A stretch of 64,000 bases of DNA from Rhodobiaceae bacterium (GTDB lineage: Bacteria; Pseudomonadota; Alphaproteobacteria; Rhizobiales; Tepidamorphaceae). The notes beneath the pieces were generated by a model. It ran no database searches and was not told the DNA's origin. It was given only the letters and a program-made list of their open reading frames with translations. Of this stretch, positions 8,544-16,980 are shown in pieces; within the stretch, counting starts at the first letter, position 1, and the number at the start of each line of letters is the position of its first letter. Both the position numbers and the translations under genes were made by a program. The DNA lies in NCBI GenBank assembly GCA_020637855.1, contig JACKJR010000001.1, positions 62,001 to 126,000 of the forward strand, read 5' to 3'.

Positions 8544-9518
8544 CTAGAGCTGCGGCTGCCAGGCGGCGAGCGCAAGCTGATATCCGGAGCCGTCCTTGAC
8601 GATGTGTCCGGTTGCCGGGAACGGGAAATGGTAACCCGCGACCAGCATGTCGTCGGCGGAAACCATGTCGAGCATCTTCACGCGCGTCTGCGCCGCCATA
8701 TCGCCATCCATGTCGAAGCGCACCTGCCACTGCGGATTGCGCACGAACAGCGCGGGATGATTGGTGGTGTCCGACAGCACCATCATCTGTTTGCTGCCAG
8801 ACGACAGCCGGAACGCCATGTGGCCCGGCGTGTGGCCGTAGGCCGCCAGCGTGTTGATGCCGCCGATGACCTCGCCGCCATCGCCGATATGGCGCACTGC
8901 ATCGCCATATGCGCCGATGTTCTTCTTCGCGAGCGCAAAGTTCGGCTTGCGTCCATCCGGTGCGGCATTGGCGTTGGCTTCGTCGAGCCAGAACGCGGCC
9001 TCGCCCTCCGGGATCACCAGTTCTGCGTTGGGGAACGATACGTCATCGTTCTCGTCGAGCAGTCCGCCTATGTGGTCGGGGTGGAAATGCGAGATTGCGA
9101 CGATGTCGATTGCGGCGCGATCGATGCCGGCAGATTCAAGGTTTGAGAATAGCGTGCCGCGCGTTCCACCTGCCTTGGGTCCGTTTCCGGTGTCGATCAG
9201 AACGGTCTTCCCGCCTGTCTTCACAACTATGGCGGTGAAAGGAATGCTCATCGTTGCAGGGTCCATCAGCGCACGCGCCAGCGCGTCACCAACCTCTTGC
9301 GTGGACGCGTTCTTCACAAAGCCGTCGGGCAACGGGAAATTGGCAACGCCATCATTCAGCGCCAGGCATTCCATGTCGCCGAGCTTGTAGGAAAAGACGC
9401 CGGCAGGCTTGCCCATTTCTGCGGCTTTGGCAGTACCTGCGGCAAATCCCAGTGGCATGGCCGAGGCAGCAGCGGCAATGGCTGCACCCGACATCAGTTC
9501 GCGGCGATTGATAGGCAT
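8544..9518 (-). CDS. Metallo-beta-lactamase-fold hydrolase with Tat signal
   Basis: A 324-residue zinc hydrolase probably exported folded by the Tat system: the N-terminus MPINRRELMSGAAIAAAASA has twin arginine and a hydrophobic stretch. The metal motif His144-x-His146-x-Asp148-His149 (SHFHPDHIGG) is complete, with further ligands plausible at GHTPGHMAF and SDTTNHP. ATG 9518 has AGGGAGGA upstream and gives an N-terminal Tat signal; a longer frame from 9614 would bury it. Proteins of this type often act on lactones or esters, but the substrate cannot be assigned. It stands alone between two terminators. Confidence 0.88.
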   Translation of the reverse strand: MPINRRELMSGAAIAAAASAMPLGFAAGTAKAAEMGKPAGVFSYKLGDMECLALNDGVANFPLPDGFVKNASTQEVGDALARALMDPATMSIPFTAIVVKTGGKTVLIDTGNGPKAGGTRGTLFSNLESAGIDRAAIDIVAISHFHPDHIGGLLDENDDVSFPNAELVIPEGEAAFWLDEANANAAPDGRKPNFALAKKNIGAYGDAVRHIGDGGEVIGGINTLAAYGHTPGHMAFRLSSGSKQMMVLSDTTNHPALFVRNPQWQVRFDMDGDMAAQTRVKMLDMVSADDMLVAGYHFPFPATGHIVKDGSGYQLALAAWQPQL

Positions 9519-9702
9519 GGATGTGTCCTCCCTGACATACGGCCTGCAAATGGACCGCCCACCATGATAACGGCGCAGACCTGATGGTCTCCGCCGGAAA
9601 TAACCATAGGGCAAGTTAGGGCCGCGAGTGCGGGCGTCAACGCGGTGTTAACGCTGTTCTGCGACATTTCACGCCAATGTGTTGGCTTTTCGGGAGGCGG
9701 AC

Positions 9703-10416
9703 TTGGCTGCGGCGGTTAAGCGGTTTCGCATTGAAAAAACAAACGAGATGGAAATCCCGGAGGATGTCGCTGCCGAGCGCCGCCACCAGGAACTCGTCGG
9801 GCTGATTGAAAACGTCCGCAAGGCCGTAACCGGTACGGCTGAACAGGTGACCGAAGTCATCGGCACCGACCTGCGCCAGCAGATCGAGGAAGCCCGCAAG
9901 ATCAAGGATGAGCTGGACGAGATCCAGGAGGCCATCGCCAGCACCAAGAAGGAACTGGCGACGCTTCACACAGGTTCATTCCAGGGCGATGGCATGAACC
10001 GTGTCACCGACGAGCTGGACGCCATCGTGGCCGGCACGGAGCAGGCGACGGAATCGATCCTGGCCGCCGCCGAGACCATCGAGAACAATGCCAATGATTT
10101 GCGCGCCATGCTCAAGCGCGGTGCCAATGTCGAGCTGGTCAGCGACATCCAGGACCAGATCGTTCAGATTTTCGAGGCCTGCAACTTCCAGGACCTGACC
10201 GGCCAGCGCATCACGAAAGTGGTCAAGACGCTGCACTTCATCGAGGATCGCGTGAACCGGATGATGGGCATCTGGGGCGGTCTGGAGGCGTTCAACGACG
10301 TCACGCCCGACGCCCAGCCTGTCAAGGACGAGCATGAGGCCCTTCTCAACGGTCCCGCGCTGCCTGACGACGAGAGCCGCGTCAGCCAGGACGACATCGA
10401 CGCCCTGTTCGATTAA
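9703..10416 (+). CDS. CheZ-like CheY-P phosphatase (first copy)
   Basis: A 237-residue, mostly helical protein with the CheZ active segment EACNFQDLTGQRITKVVKTL. Asp164 and Gln168 align with the E. coli CheZ pair Asp143 and Gln147. The C-terminal tail SQDDIDALFD resembles the CheY-binding peptide at the end of CheZ. The role would be dephosphorylating a CheY-type regulator. The start is taken as TTG 9703 because GGGAGG stands six bases before it; GTG 9679 is in frame but lacks a site. No other che gene is adjacent; a second CheZ-like gene next to cheY lies at 26035. Confidence 0.85.
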   Translation: MAAAVKRFRIEKTNEMEIPEDVAAERRHQELVGLIENVRKAVTGTAEQVTEVIGTDLRQQIEEARKIKDELDEIQEAIASTKKELATLHTGSFQGDGMNRVTDELDAIVAGTEQATESILAAAETIENNANDLRAMLKRGANVELVSDIQDQIVQIFEACNFQDLTGQRITKVVKTLHFIEDRVNRMMGIWGGLEAFNDVTPDAQPVKDEHEALLNGPALPDDESRVSQDDIDALFD

Positions 10417-10476
10417 GGAGACTGCGGGCAAACCCTTGCCCGTAGGCGTCATCTCGTCTAACCAGTGCCGCGCATG

Positions 10477-10516
10477 AAAATGCTGCCCCTTAGGGGGTGG
10501 CCGGGATTCGCATTTT
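10477..10516 (+). promoter_or_regulatory. Nested inverted repeat in the hisS leader
   Basis: A perfect 7-bp repeat AAAATGC/GCATTTT (10477-10483 and 10510-10516) encloses a small CCCC-TTA-GGGG hairpin, 30 bases before hisS. There is no T tract and no His-rich leader frame, so attenuation of the classical kind is not supported. It may be an operator or an RNA fold. Confidence 0.3.
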
Positions 10517-10546
10517 ACCCTTGTAGCAGCGGACGATACCGAAGCC

Positions 10547-12169
10547 ATGAGCGGCGCAAAGAAACCATCGCGCGTCAAAGCGCGTCTTCCCCGTGGATTC
10601 GTGGATCGCAGCGCAAGCGATCTGCTGGTTTCGCGCGCCATGCTGGACAAGGTGCGCGAGGTCTTCGAGCGCTACGGTTTCGATCCCGTCGAAACGCCGA
10701 TGTTCGAATACACCGAGGCGCTCGGCAAGTTCCTGCCCGATTCCGACCGGCCCAACGAGGGCGTGTTCTCGCTGCAGGACGACGACGAGCAGTGGCTCTC
10801 CCTGCGCTACGACCTCACCGCGCCGCTCGCCCGCTATGTGGCCGAGAACTACGAAAGCCTGCCCAAGCCCTACCGCAGCTACCGGCAGGGCTACGTCTTC
10901 CGCAACGAGAAGCCCGGCCCCGGCCGCTTCCGCCAGTTTATGCAGTTCGATGCCGATACGGTCGGCGCGGGTTCCGTCGCCGCCGACGCCGAAATCTGCA
11001 TGATGATGGCCGACGTCATGGAGGCGCTCGGACTGAGCGGCCAATACGTCGTGCGGGTCAACAACCGCAAGGTGCTCGACGGCGTCATGGAGGCCATCGG
11101 CCTCGGTGGTGACGAGAATGCCGGCACGAGGCTCAAAGTGCTGAGAGCTATCGATAAATACGACCGCGTGGGGCCAGAAGGAGTAAGAGCCCTTTTAGGG
11201 GAAAAGGGTCGTCTTGATGACAGCGGTGACTTTATGCCTGGGGCAGGTCTCGACGAACCGGCAGTAGATGAACTCTGTATTTTGCTTTATGGCGTAGAGG
11301 CCGCAGGTCGCGATAAGGCTGATAGACTCGCCTATAAATGGGGTGGCGATACCGATATTGAACGCCTCATTGTCGGGTCAGGACAATTCAAAGATTTAGA
11401 CGATTTTGCGAAACAAGGGAGCAATAGCCTATTGACGCTTGTTCTCTCTGATTTCACGGTTAATCAGAAATATTTGCAAGCGATCAAAGAGTTAATCGAG
11501 ATCTATCTACTCAGCCGCGCGAGCGGATATGAGGGGAGAATAGAAATCGACTACACCGTCGTCCGTGGTCTCGAATATTACACCGGCCCCGTCTTCGAGA
11601 CCGAACTGACCTTCGAGACCGTCAACGAGAAGGGTGAGACCGCGCGCTACGGTTCGGTTGCCGGCGGCGGGCGCTACGATGGCCTTGTCGCCCGCTTCAT
11701 GGGCCAGCCGGTTCCCGCCACGGGCTTCTCGCTCGGCGTCAGCCGCTTGCAGGCAGCGCTTTCCGCACTCGGCAAGCTCGATGACGCGCAGGCCACCGGC
11801 CCCGTCGTCGTTACCGTGATGGACAAGGATCAGGTCGCCACATATCAGGCGATGGTCGCCGAATTGCGAAATGCCGGCATCCGCGCCGAACTGTTCTTGG
11901 GCAACCCGAAGCAGTTCGGCAAGCAGCTTGATTATGCCGACCGGCGGGGCAGCCCGTGCGTCGTCATTCAGGGCAGTTCCGAGCGTGAGAATGGCGTCGT
12001 GCTGATCAAGGACCTGATCAAGGGCGCCGAGATCGCCAAAGCGGTTACCGACCATGACGCCTACAGGGAAGCTTCGCTCGCTGCCCAGATCGAGGTGAAG
12101 CGCGAAGACCTCGTCGCCGAAGTGAAGAAGGTGCTCGCCAGTCACGCTATCGCGGGAGGCGCGGCATGA
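10547..12169 (+). CDS. hisS: Histidyl-tRNA synthetase
   Basis: Charges tRNA-His with histidine. The 540-residue product carries class II motif 2 (GRFRQFMQFDADTVG near 125), the HisA motif RGLEYYTGPVFE near 340, GGGRYDGL near 378, motif 3 GFSLGVSRL and a C-terminal anticodon-binding domain. The frame is intact throughout. Between about 11131 and 11545 (residues about 195-333, the insertion-domain region) base composition and codon choice change sharply; see the separate entry. The length is somewhat above the roughly 500 usual in this order. The ATG at 10547 lacks a strong ribosome site. The stop overlaps hisZ by ATGA, giving a hisS-hisZ-hisG unit. Confidence 0.95.
   Translation: MSGAKKPSRVKARLPRGFVDRSASDLLVSRAMLDKVREVFERYGFDPVETPMFEYTEALGKFLPDSDRPNEGVFSLQDDDEQWLSLRYDLTAPLARYVAENYESLPKPYRSYRQGYVFRNEKPGPGRFRQFMQFDADTVGAGSVAADAEICMMMADVMEALGLSGQYVVRVNNRKVLDGVMEAIGLGGDENAGTRLKVLRAIDKYDRVGPEGVRALLGEKGRLDDSGDFMPGAGLDEPAVDELCILLYGVEAAGRDKADRLAYKWGGDTDIERLIVGSGQFKDLDDFAKQGSNSLLTLVLSDFTVNQKYLQAIKELIEIYLLSRASGYEGRIEIDYTVVRGLEYYTGPVFETELTFETVNEKGETARYGSVAGGGRYDGLVARFMGQPVPATGFSLGVSRLQAALSALGKLDDAQATGPVVVTVMDKDQVATYQAMVAELRNAGIRAELFLGNPKQFGKQLDYADRRGSPCVVIQGSSERENGVVLIKDLIKGAEIAKAVTDHDAYREASLAAQIEVKREDLVAEVKKVLASHAIAGGAA
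11131..11545 (+). other. Low-GC mosaic segment inside hisS
   Basis: By hand count, 109 of 240 bases in 11281-11520 are G or C (45%), while 60-base blocks on either side (10921-10980 and 11701-11760) give 67% and 75%. The segment uses codons rare in its neighbours (AGA, ATA, TTA, CTA, AGG). The reading frame is kept and the protein still looks like HisRS, so this is not an insertion of unrelated DNA. Replacement by homologous DNA from a lower-GC donor is the simplest reading. The ends are approximate. Confidence 0.8.
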
Positions 12170-13293
12170 GCATGACATCGCTTCAGCGCTCCGATGCGCT
12201 CGCCGGCATGATGCACACGCTGGAAAACGGTGGGTTCGAACGTGTCGATCCGCCGATCCTGCAGCCTGCGGAAGTCTTCCTCGATCTGTCGGGCGAAGAG
12301 CTGCGCCGCCGCCTGTTCCAGGTGCAGGACCCGGCAGGCCGCGAATTGTGCCTGCGCCCCGACATGACCATTCCCGTCAGTCGCCACCACATCGCGACGG
12401 GTGATCCAGCGCGCGCGGCAGACTATTGCTATCTCGGTCCGGTCTTCCGTCACCGCCCCGGCAGCGAGGAACCCGATGAGTTCACACAGGCGGGCATCGA
12501 AAGCTTCGGTGCCGCCGATGCAGCCGCATCCGACGCGCGTATCGTTGCGCTCGGTGTTGCCGCAGCCCGCGGCCTTGGCGCGCAGGGGCTGACGATCAGC
12601 ATCGGCGATCCGACCATCCTGCTTGGCTTCGTCGCCGCCCTCGATCTGCCGGCTGCATGGCAGCGCCGTCTGCGCGCCGCCTTCGGCACGCCCGGCGGCA
12701 TCAGGGCCGTGCTCGACAGCGCCGGCGAGGAGGCGGGTAACACATCGGTCTATGCCGGAACGCTCGGGCGTCTTGACCCCGATGCCGCCCGCAGGCTGGT
12801 CATGGAGATGGTCGACATCGCCGGCATCGCACCCGTTGGCGGGCGCACGCCGGACGAGATCGCCGAACGGCTGATCGAGCGCGCGAGCCTTGCCGGCGCG
12901 GGCGCTTTGAGTGAGGGAACCCGCGATCTGCTGACCCGGCTCGCGGGCATCGATGCGTCGCCTGCGGAAGCAGCCGATCAGATCATGGCGCTGGCACAGG
13001 AAGCGGGTATCCGTGCCGATGCCGCGTTGGCGCCCTTCGACACGCGCCTGGAAGCCTTGCGGGCAGTCGGCATCGACACCGATGTCATGCGCTTTTCGGC
13101 GAGCTTCGGCCGCCGGCTCGATTATTATTCCGGCTTCGTCTTCGAGGCGACGGCCAAGGCGGTCGAAACCGGCCCCGTGGTTGCCGGTGGGCGTTATGAT
13201 GCGCTGCTTGGCCTGCTCGGCAGCCCGAGGCCCGTGCCCGGTGTCGGCTGCGCCATCTGGATTGATCGCGCCTTCAAGGCGGGAGGGGCATGA
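12166..13293 (+). CDS. hisZ: ATP phosphoribosyltransferase regulatory subunit HisZ
   Basis: A 375-residue paralogue of the HisRS catalytic core that lacks synthetase activity and acts as the regulatory partner of HisG in the first step of histidine synthesis. It keeps class II-like segments (LCLRPDMTIPVSRHH near 65, DYCYLGPVFRHRPG near 87, VVAGGRYDALLGLLG near 338) but no anticodon domain. It overlaps hisS and hisG by four bases each, so the three proteins are probably made together. Composition is normal for the window, unlike the mosaic part of hisS. Confidence 0.94.
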   Translation: MSMTSLQRSDALAGMMHTLENGGFERVDPPILQPAEVFLDLSGEELRRRLFQVQDPAGRELCLRPDMTIPVSRHHIATGDPARAADYCYLGPVFRHRPGSEEPDEFTQAGIESFGAADAAASDARIVALGVAAARGLGAQGLTISIGDPTILLGFVAALDLPAAWQRRLRAAFGTPGGIRAVLDSAGEEAGNTSVYAGTLGRLDPDAARRLVMEMVDIAGIAPVGGRTPDEIAERLIERASLAGAGALSEGTRDLLTRLAGIDASPAEAADQIMALAQEAGIRADAALAPFDTRLEALRAVGIDTDVMRFSASFGRRLDYYSGFVFEATAKAVETGPVVAGGRYDALLGLLGSPRPVPGVGCAIWIDRAFKAGGA

Positions 13294-14276
13294 TGGGTGA
13301 TACGCTGATCCTCGCCGTTCCCTCCAAGGGCCGCCTGCAGGAAAACGCCGATGCGTTCTTCGGTCGCTCGGGGCTGGTGTTCACCCGCGCGCGCGGTGTG
13401 CGTGATTATCGCGGGCGCATCAAGGGTGTCGACAACGCCGAGGTGCTGTTCCTGTCGGCTTCGGAAATCGCCGGCGAGCTTGCGCGCGGCAACGTCCATC
13501 TCGGCGTTACCGGCGAGGACCTGATCCGCGAAAACATCGCCGATGCCGACGAGCGTCTCGCCTTCGTCACCCCGCTCGGTTTCGGTCATGCCCGTGTCGT
13601 CGTTGCCGTGCCGCAAGTGTGGATCGATGTCGACACCATGGCCGATCTTGCCGATGTCGCGCAGAGCTTCCGCGTCCGTCACGGCCGCCGGCTGCGGGTG
13701 GCAACCAAATACGTCAACCTGACGCGCGCTTTCTTCGCCGAAAACGGCGTTACCGATTATCGCATCGTCGAAAGCCTCGGCGCGACCGAAGGAGCGCCTG
13801 CATCCGGTGCCGCCGACCTGATCGTCGACATCACGACGACCGGCGCGACGCTTGCCGCCAACGCGCTGAAGATCCTGAGCGATGGCGTCATGCTGGCGAG
13901 CGAGGCCAACCTTGTTGCGTCTGTACGGGCCGACTGGTCGCAGGCGGCAAAAGCCGCGCTGACGGAAATTCTCGATCGCGTCGCAGCCGAGGAGCACGCG
14001 CGTTCGACCTGCGAGGTGCGTGCGATTTTCGCCTTTCCGCGCAGTGCGCAGGATGCGCAGAATGTGGCGACGGCTGATCTTGGCATCGATGCCATCATGG
14101 CGCCACGTGATGGTGTTCTGGTCTATGAATGCCCTGCAGGAGACGTCTGGGCATTGACGCGGCTGATGAAGGCGCGCGGTGCGCGCCATGTCTCGGTGCG
14201 CAAGATGGATTACGTCTTCACCGCCGAGAACCCGCTTGTCGAGAAAATCGGTGCCCGGTTGGGCTTGAGTGAATAA
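13290..14276 (+). CDS. hisG: ATP phosphoribosyltransferase HisG with C-terminal extension
   Basis: Catalyses ATP plus PRPP to phosphoribosyl-ATP, the first step of histidine synthesis. The catalytic part fills about residues 1-225 (VPSKGRLQENADAFF; GVTGEDLIRENI; VESLGATEGAPASGAADLIV). At 328 residues it is longer than the roughly 231 of Sinorhizobium-type short HisG. The extra C-terminal 100 residues include GVLVYECPAGDVWALTRLM and ARHVSVRKMDYVF, which resemble the ACT-like regulatory domain of long HisG. Having both HisZ and such a tail is noteworthy. The start overlaps the hisZ stop. Confidence 0.94.
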   Translation: MMGDTLILAVPSKGRLQENADAFFGRSGLVFTRARGVRDYRGRIKGVDNAEVLFLSASEIAGELARGNVHLGVTGEDLIRENIADADERLAFVTPLGFGHARVVVAVPQVWIDVDTMADLADVAQSFRVRHGRRLRVATKYVNLTRAFFAENGVTDYRIVESLGATEGAPASGAADLIVDITTTGATLAANALKILSDGVMLASEANLVASVRADWSQAAKAALTEILDRVAAEEHARSTCEVRAIFAFPRSAQDAQNVATADLGIDAIMAPRDGVLVYECPAGDVWALTRLMKARGARHVSVRKMDYVFTAENPLVEKIGARLGLSE

Positions 14277-14300
14277 CGTCAGCAAACCAGCGAGCCTGTA

Positions 14301-15422
14301 ATGACCGATTCAAAGAAGATTTCGCGCCGCAGCTTCTCGATCGGTCTGACAGCTGCGACCGCTGTCACACTCGCAAGCCCGCATGTGGCGCGCGCCGCAG
14401 CCGGCCTTGATCCGCTGATCGGCAACATGCTGCTGCTCGGCTTCCTCGGTTCGGACGGCTCGGCCTCATGGGCGCAGCGCCTGGCTCGGCAGATTTCGCT
14501 CGGTCAGGTCGGTGGCGCGGTGTTCCTGGGCCATAATTTCAAGTCGCGCGGCGGCGTTACCGCGCTGACGCAGATGTTTGAATCCGCCGGAAACGGTTCG
14601 CGCCCCCTGGTCATGCTCGACCAGGAAGGTGGCGCAGTGCAGCGGCTTGGCAAGAAGCTCGGTTACACTTCCATCCCGCGTGCCCGCGAAGTGGCAAGAG
14701 ACATGTCGCCGAAACAGGCCAAGGCGCTTTATGCGGGGCTGGCGGGCGATGTGCGTGGCGCGGGCTTCAACTTCAACCTCGCCCCCGTCGTCGACATGGA
14801 GGTCGATCCAACAAACCCGGTGATCGGCAAATGGGGCCGCGCCTGGGGCAACGATCCCAAGACGGTGACCACTTACGCAACCGCCTTCATCGATGCCCAT
14901 CACGGCGAGGGGCTTGCCTGCTCGCTGAAGCACTTCCCCGGGCACGGTTCCTCGCGCGGCGACAGCCATGACGGTTTCGTCGACATCACCGACACCTGGA
15001 CGCGGGCCGAGCTGAAACCTTTCGAGGCACTGGCAGGCTCAGGCGTTGCCGATGCGGTTATGACGGCGCATCTCTATCACCGCGATTTTGCCGGCAGCAC
15101 CGACGAGCCGGTGACCTTGTCCCATACGGCGATTGAAAGCGTGTTGCGCGGCGAGCTGGGCTTCAGGGGCACGGTCATGACCGACGATCTCGACATGGGC
15201 GCGATCCGTTCGCGCTACTCGCTGGAAGAGGCGGTGGTCCGCGCGATTGCGGCGGGCAACGATCTCGTCATGCTGTCGAATTCCGCCAAGCCGGACGACA
15301 ACCTGCCGTCCCGCATGATCGAGACGGTCAAGGCCGCCGTCACCGACGGGCGCATTTCACGCGCCCGCATTGAGCAGGCCGCCCAGCGCATCGCCGCGCT
15401 CAAGGGCCGGATTTCGGTTTAG
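14301..15422 (+). CDS. Glycoside hydrolase family 3, NagZ-like, Tat-exported
   Basis: A 373-residue GH3 enzyme related to beta-N-acetylhexosaminidase NagZ. The NagZ-type loop KHFPGHGSSRGDSHDGF begins at Lys210 and supplies the His/Asp acid-base pair; the nucleophile is the first Asp of TDDLDMG (about Asp295). Unlike cytosolic NagZ, the N-terminus SRRSFSIGLTAATAVTLA followed by SPHVARA is a twin-arginine signal, so it probably works in the periplasm on muropeptides or glycans. It starts 24 bases after hisG and may be read from the his transcript. The inverted repeat at 15446-15531 follows. Confidence 0.9.
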   Translation: MTDSKKISRRSFSIGLTAATAVTLASPHVARAAAGLDPLIGNMLLLGFLGSDGSASWAQRLARQISLGQVGGAVFLGHNFKSRGGVTALTQMFESAGNGSRPLVMLDQEGGAVQRLGKKLGYTSIPRAREVARDMSPKQAKALYAGLAGDVRGAGFNFNLAPVVDMEVDPTNPVIGKWGRAWGNDPKTVTTYATAFIDAHHGEGLACSLKHFPGHGSSRGDSHDGFVDITDTWTRAELKPFEALAGSGVADAVMTAHLYHRDFAGSTDEPVTLSHTAIESVLRGELGFRGTVMTDDLDMGAIRSRYSLEEAVVRAIAAGNDLVMLSNSAKPDDNLPSRMIETVKAAVTDGRISRARIEQAAQRIAALKGRISV

Positions 15423-15445
15423 ATTATTCCGCTGATATCCATTCT

Positions 15446-15531
15446 CGTCATACCCGGGCTTGACCCGGTAATCCAGGGGCAACTGGCAGTGCGTACCGCC
15501 CTGGATACCCGGGTCAAGCCCGATAATGACG
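15446..15531. repeat. Long palindromic intergenic repeat (GGGCTTGACCCGG family), full copy
   Basis: Two 33-base arms (15446-15478 and 15499-15531) pair at 28 of 33 positions around a 20-base centre. The arms contain CGGGCTTGACCCGG and ATCCAGGG and end in CGTCAT. Elements of this look are scattered in many alphaproteobacterial genomes. It lies between convergent genes and could also end transcription. A half copy is at 25875-25907. Confidence 0.85.
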
Positions 15532-15561
15532 GAGATTCTATTATTCCCTCAACATCTTTCT

Positions 15562-16257
15562 CTACCGCCGCATCCTGATCTCGGCCCTCAGCGAAAAGCC
15601 CGTGTCGTCATCGTCGCCCGAGGCGCCGGCGATTACGGCTGCGTCGAGGCCATAGGCGCGCGTTGTGATACCGGCTCCCGCGGCCCAGTATGGGCCGTCG
15701 ATGTCGTCGCTGCCGCGCACTTCCGCGATCAAACCCCAGCGATCCGTCACCTCGCGCGTGACGCCGATGCGTCCCGACACGGTCTCGTAGACATCGGAAT
15801 ATCCCGCGGTCGCCGAAAGCACGGTTTGCGGGTCCACCCGCCACCAGCCTTCCGCGAGAACAGACGCGCCGGTCTTCGTGCCGTGCTTCGATTGCGTAGT
15901 CGGGGCATCATGCCGCTCCGCAGCAACACCGGCATAGACGGTGACCCCAAGATCGCCGTGCCAGAACGCCCAGCCGGCAAGAAGGTGCCCCGCCTGCTTG
16001 TCCACCCATGTTCCATCATCGAGCTTGTAGTCGCCCGCACCGCCATAGGCCCGAATGCGCAGGCCAGGCTGGTCCAGGCCGCCCATGGGCGCAAGCACCG
16101 CGCCGGAATAGACAAACCGGCTGGTGACGGAAAGATCGGTGCCGAAGAAGAGATCGTGGAGGGAATCATCGGCCATTGCCGCAGACGTACCGGTCTCCGG
16201 CATAAACGCGATAAAGACGATCGCGGCGTGCAAGGCACCCCAATATTTGCGCGGCAT
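15562..16257 (-). CDS. BcsS-like cellulose biosynthesis-associated protein
   Basis: A 231-residue exported protein resembling the BcsS family found near cellulose synthase genes in alphaproteobacteria. After a signal peptide (WGALHAAIVFIAFMPETGTS) comes FFGTDLSVTSRFVYSGAVLA and a run of alternating-polarity beta strands ending in SLRAEIRMRR, suggesting a small outer-membrane barrel. No bcs genes are nearby, so a cellulose role is uncertain. ATG 16257 is preferred over an in-frame TTG at 16278 because it gives a clean signal peptide. Confidence 0.72.
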   Translation of the reverse strand: MPRKYWGALHAAIVFIAFMPETGTSAAMADDSLHDLFFGTDLSVTSRFVYSGAVLAPMGGLDQPGLRIRAYGGAGDYKLDDGTWVDKQAGHLLAGWAFWHGDLGVTVYAGVAAERHDAPTTQSKHGTKTGASVLAEGWWRVDPQTVLSATAGYSDVYETVSGRIGVTREVTDRWGLIAEVRGSDDIDGPYWAAGAGITTRAYGLDAAVIAGASGDDDDTGFSLRAEIRMRR

Positions 16258-16329
16258 GAGCCAACGCCCCCCAATCAACTCAAAAGTGTAGGGGAAGGGG
16301 GACTTTGACGTAAAGTGAATTTGGTGAAT

Positions 16330-16980
16330 TCAGGACTCTTCGGGATCGCCCTTGCCGAATGCTTTCAGCCATTTCGCAACCGCCTTGAGTTCGGGATCGC
16401 GAACTTCGTGACCGGCTTCCATCAGGTCTGCGGTCACATCCGCCCTGCGTTCGCGCAGGCGGGAAATGATCTCCTCGACATGTTCCGTGGAGGTGACCGG
16501 GTCGCGCCGGCCATAGGTGATCAGTACCGGCTTGCCTGAGAGATCGCGCATCGGCGGCTCATAGGGCAGAAGCGGATGCATCAGGACGGCGCCGGCGAGA
16601 CTGCCGGGTCTCTCGAAAACGAGGTTTCCGAGTAGGTTCGCGCCGTTAGAATAGCCGATCCCCACCACCATCGCCGGGTCGCGGCCATGTTCGGCGAGAA
16701 GTTCGGGGATCGCATCCGCAAGCCGCAGCGTGCGCATGGCAAGATCGTCCATGTCGTAGACGCCTTCACCGTGACGCCTGAAGAAACGCAGGTTGCCGTT
16801 CTCGTTGACGTTGCCCTTCAGCGCGATCAGCGCGGCACCGGGCGAAACCAGTCGTCCAAGTCCGATGAAAGATGTGTGGTCGCCGCCGGTTCCGTGCAGC
16901 AGCAGCAGCGTTAGCGCGTTGCCTTCTTTCGCCGGTTCATAGGCATAAGTGTAGCCGGCGGCATTCAGTTCCTTGATCAT
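16330..16980 (-). CDS. Alpha/beta hydrolase, MhqD/phospholipase-carboxylesterase type
   Basis: A 216-residue serine hydrolase of the carboxylesterase type with oxyanion segment LLLHGTGGDHTSF, nucleophile Ser in GIGYSNGANL (about 108), Asp in YGRRDPVT and His in EAGHEVRD. No signal peptide, so cytosolic. It starts on the base after the stop of the ring-cleaving dioxygenase-like gene. In Bacillus subtilis the mhqNOD operon pairs the same two families (MhqO dioxygenase, MhqD hydrolase) in quinone and hydroquinone resistance, so a role in quinone or catechol detoxification is likely but inferred. Confidence 0.88.
   Translation of the reverse strand: MIKELNAAGYTYAYEPAKEGNALTLLLLHGTGGDHTSFIGLGRLVSPGAALIALKGNVNENGNLRFFRRHGEGVYDMDDLAMRTLRLADAIPELLAEHGRDPAMVVGIGYSNGANLLGNLVFERPGSLAGAVLMHPLLPYEPPMRDLSGKPVLITYGRRDPVTSTEHVEEIISRLRERRADVTADLMEAGHEVRDPELKAVAKWLKAFGKGDPEES

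Noticed and set aside
11131..11545. Intein, intron or insertion element in hisS
   Set aside because: No splice-block motifs, no terminal repeats, and the segment still encodes HisRS-like sequence in frame.
13194..14285. A 363-codon minus-strand frame across hisG
   Set aside because: Antisense shadow of hisG; it is low in complexity, has no family motif and would overlap the whole of a clear gene.
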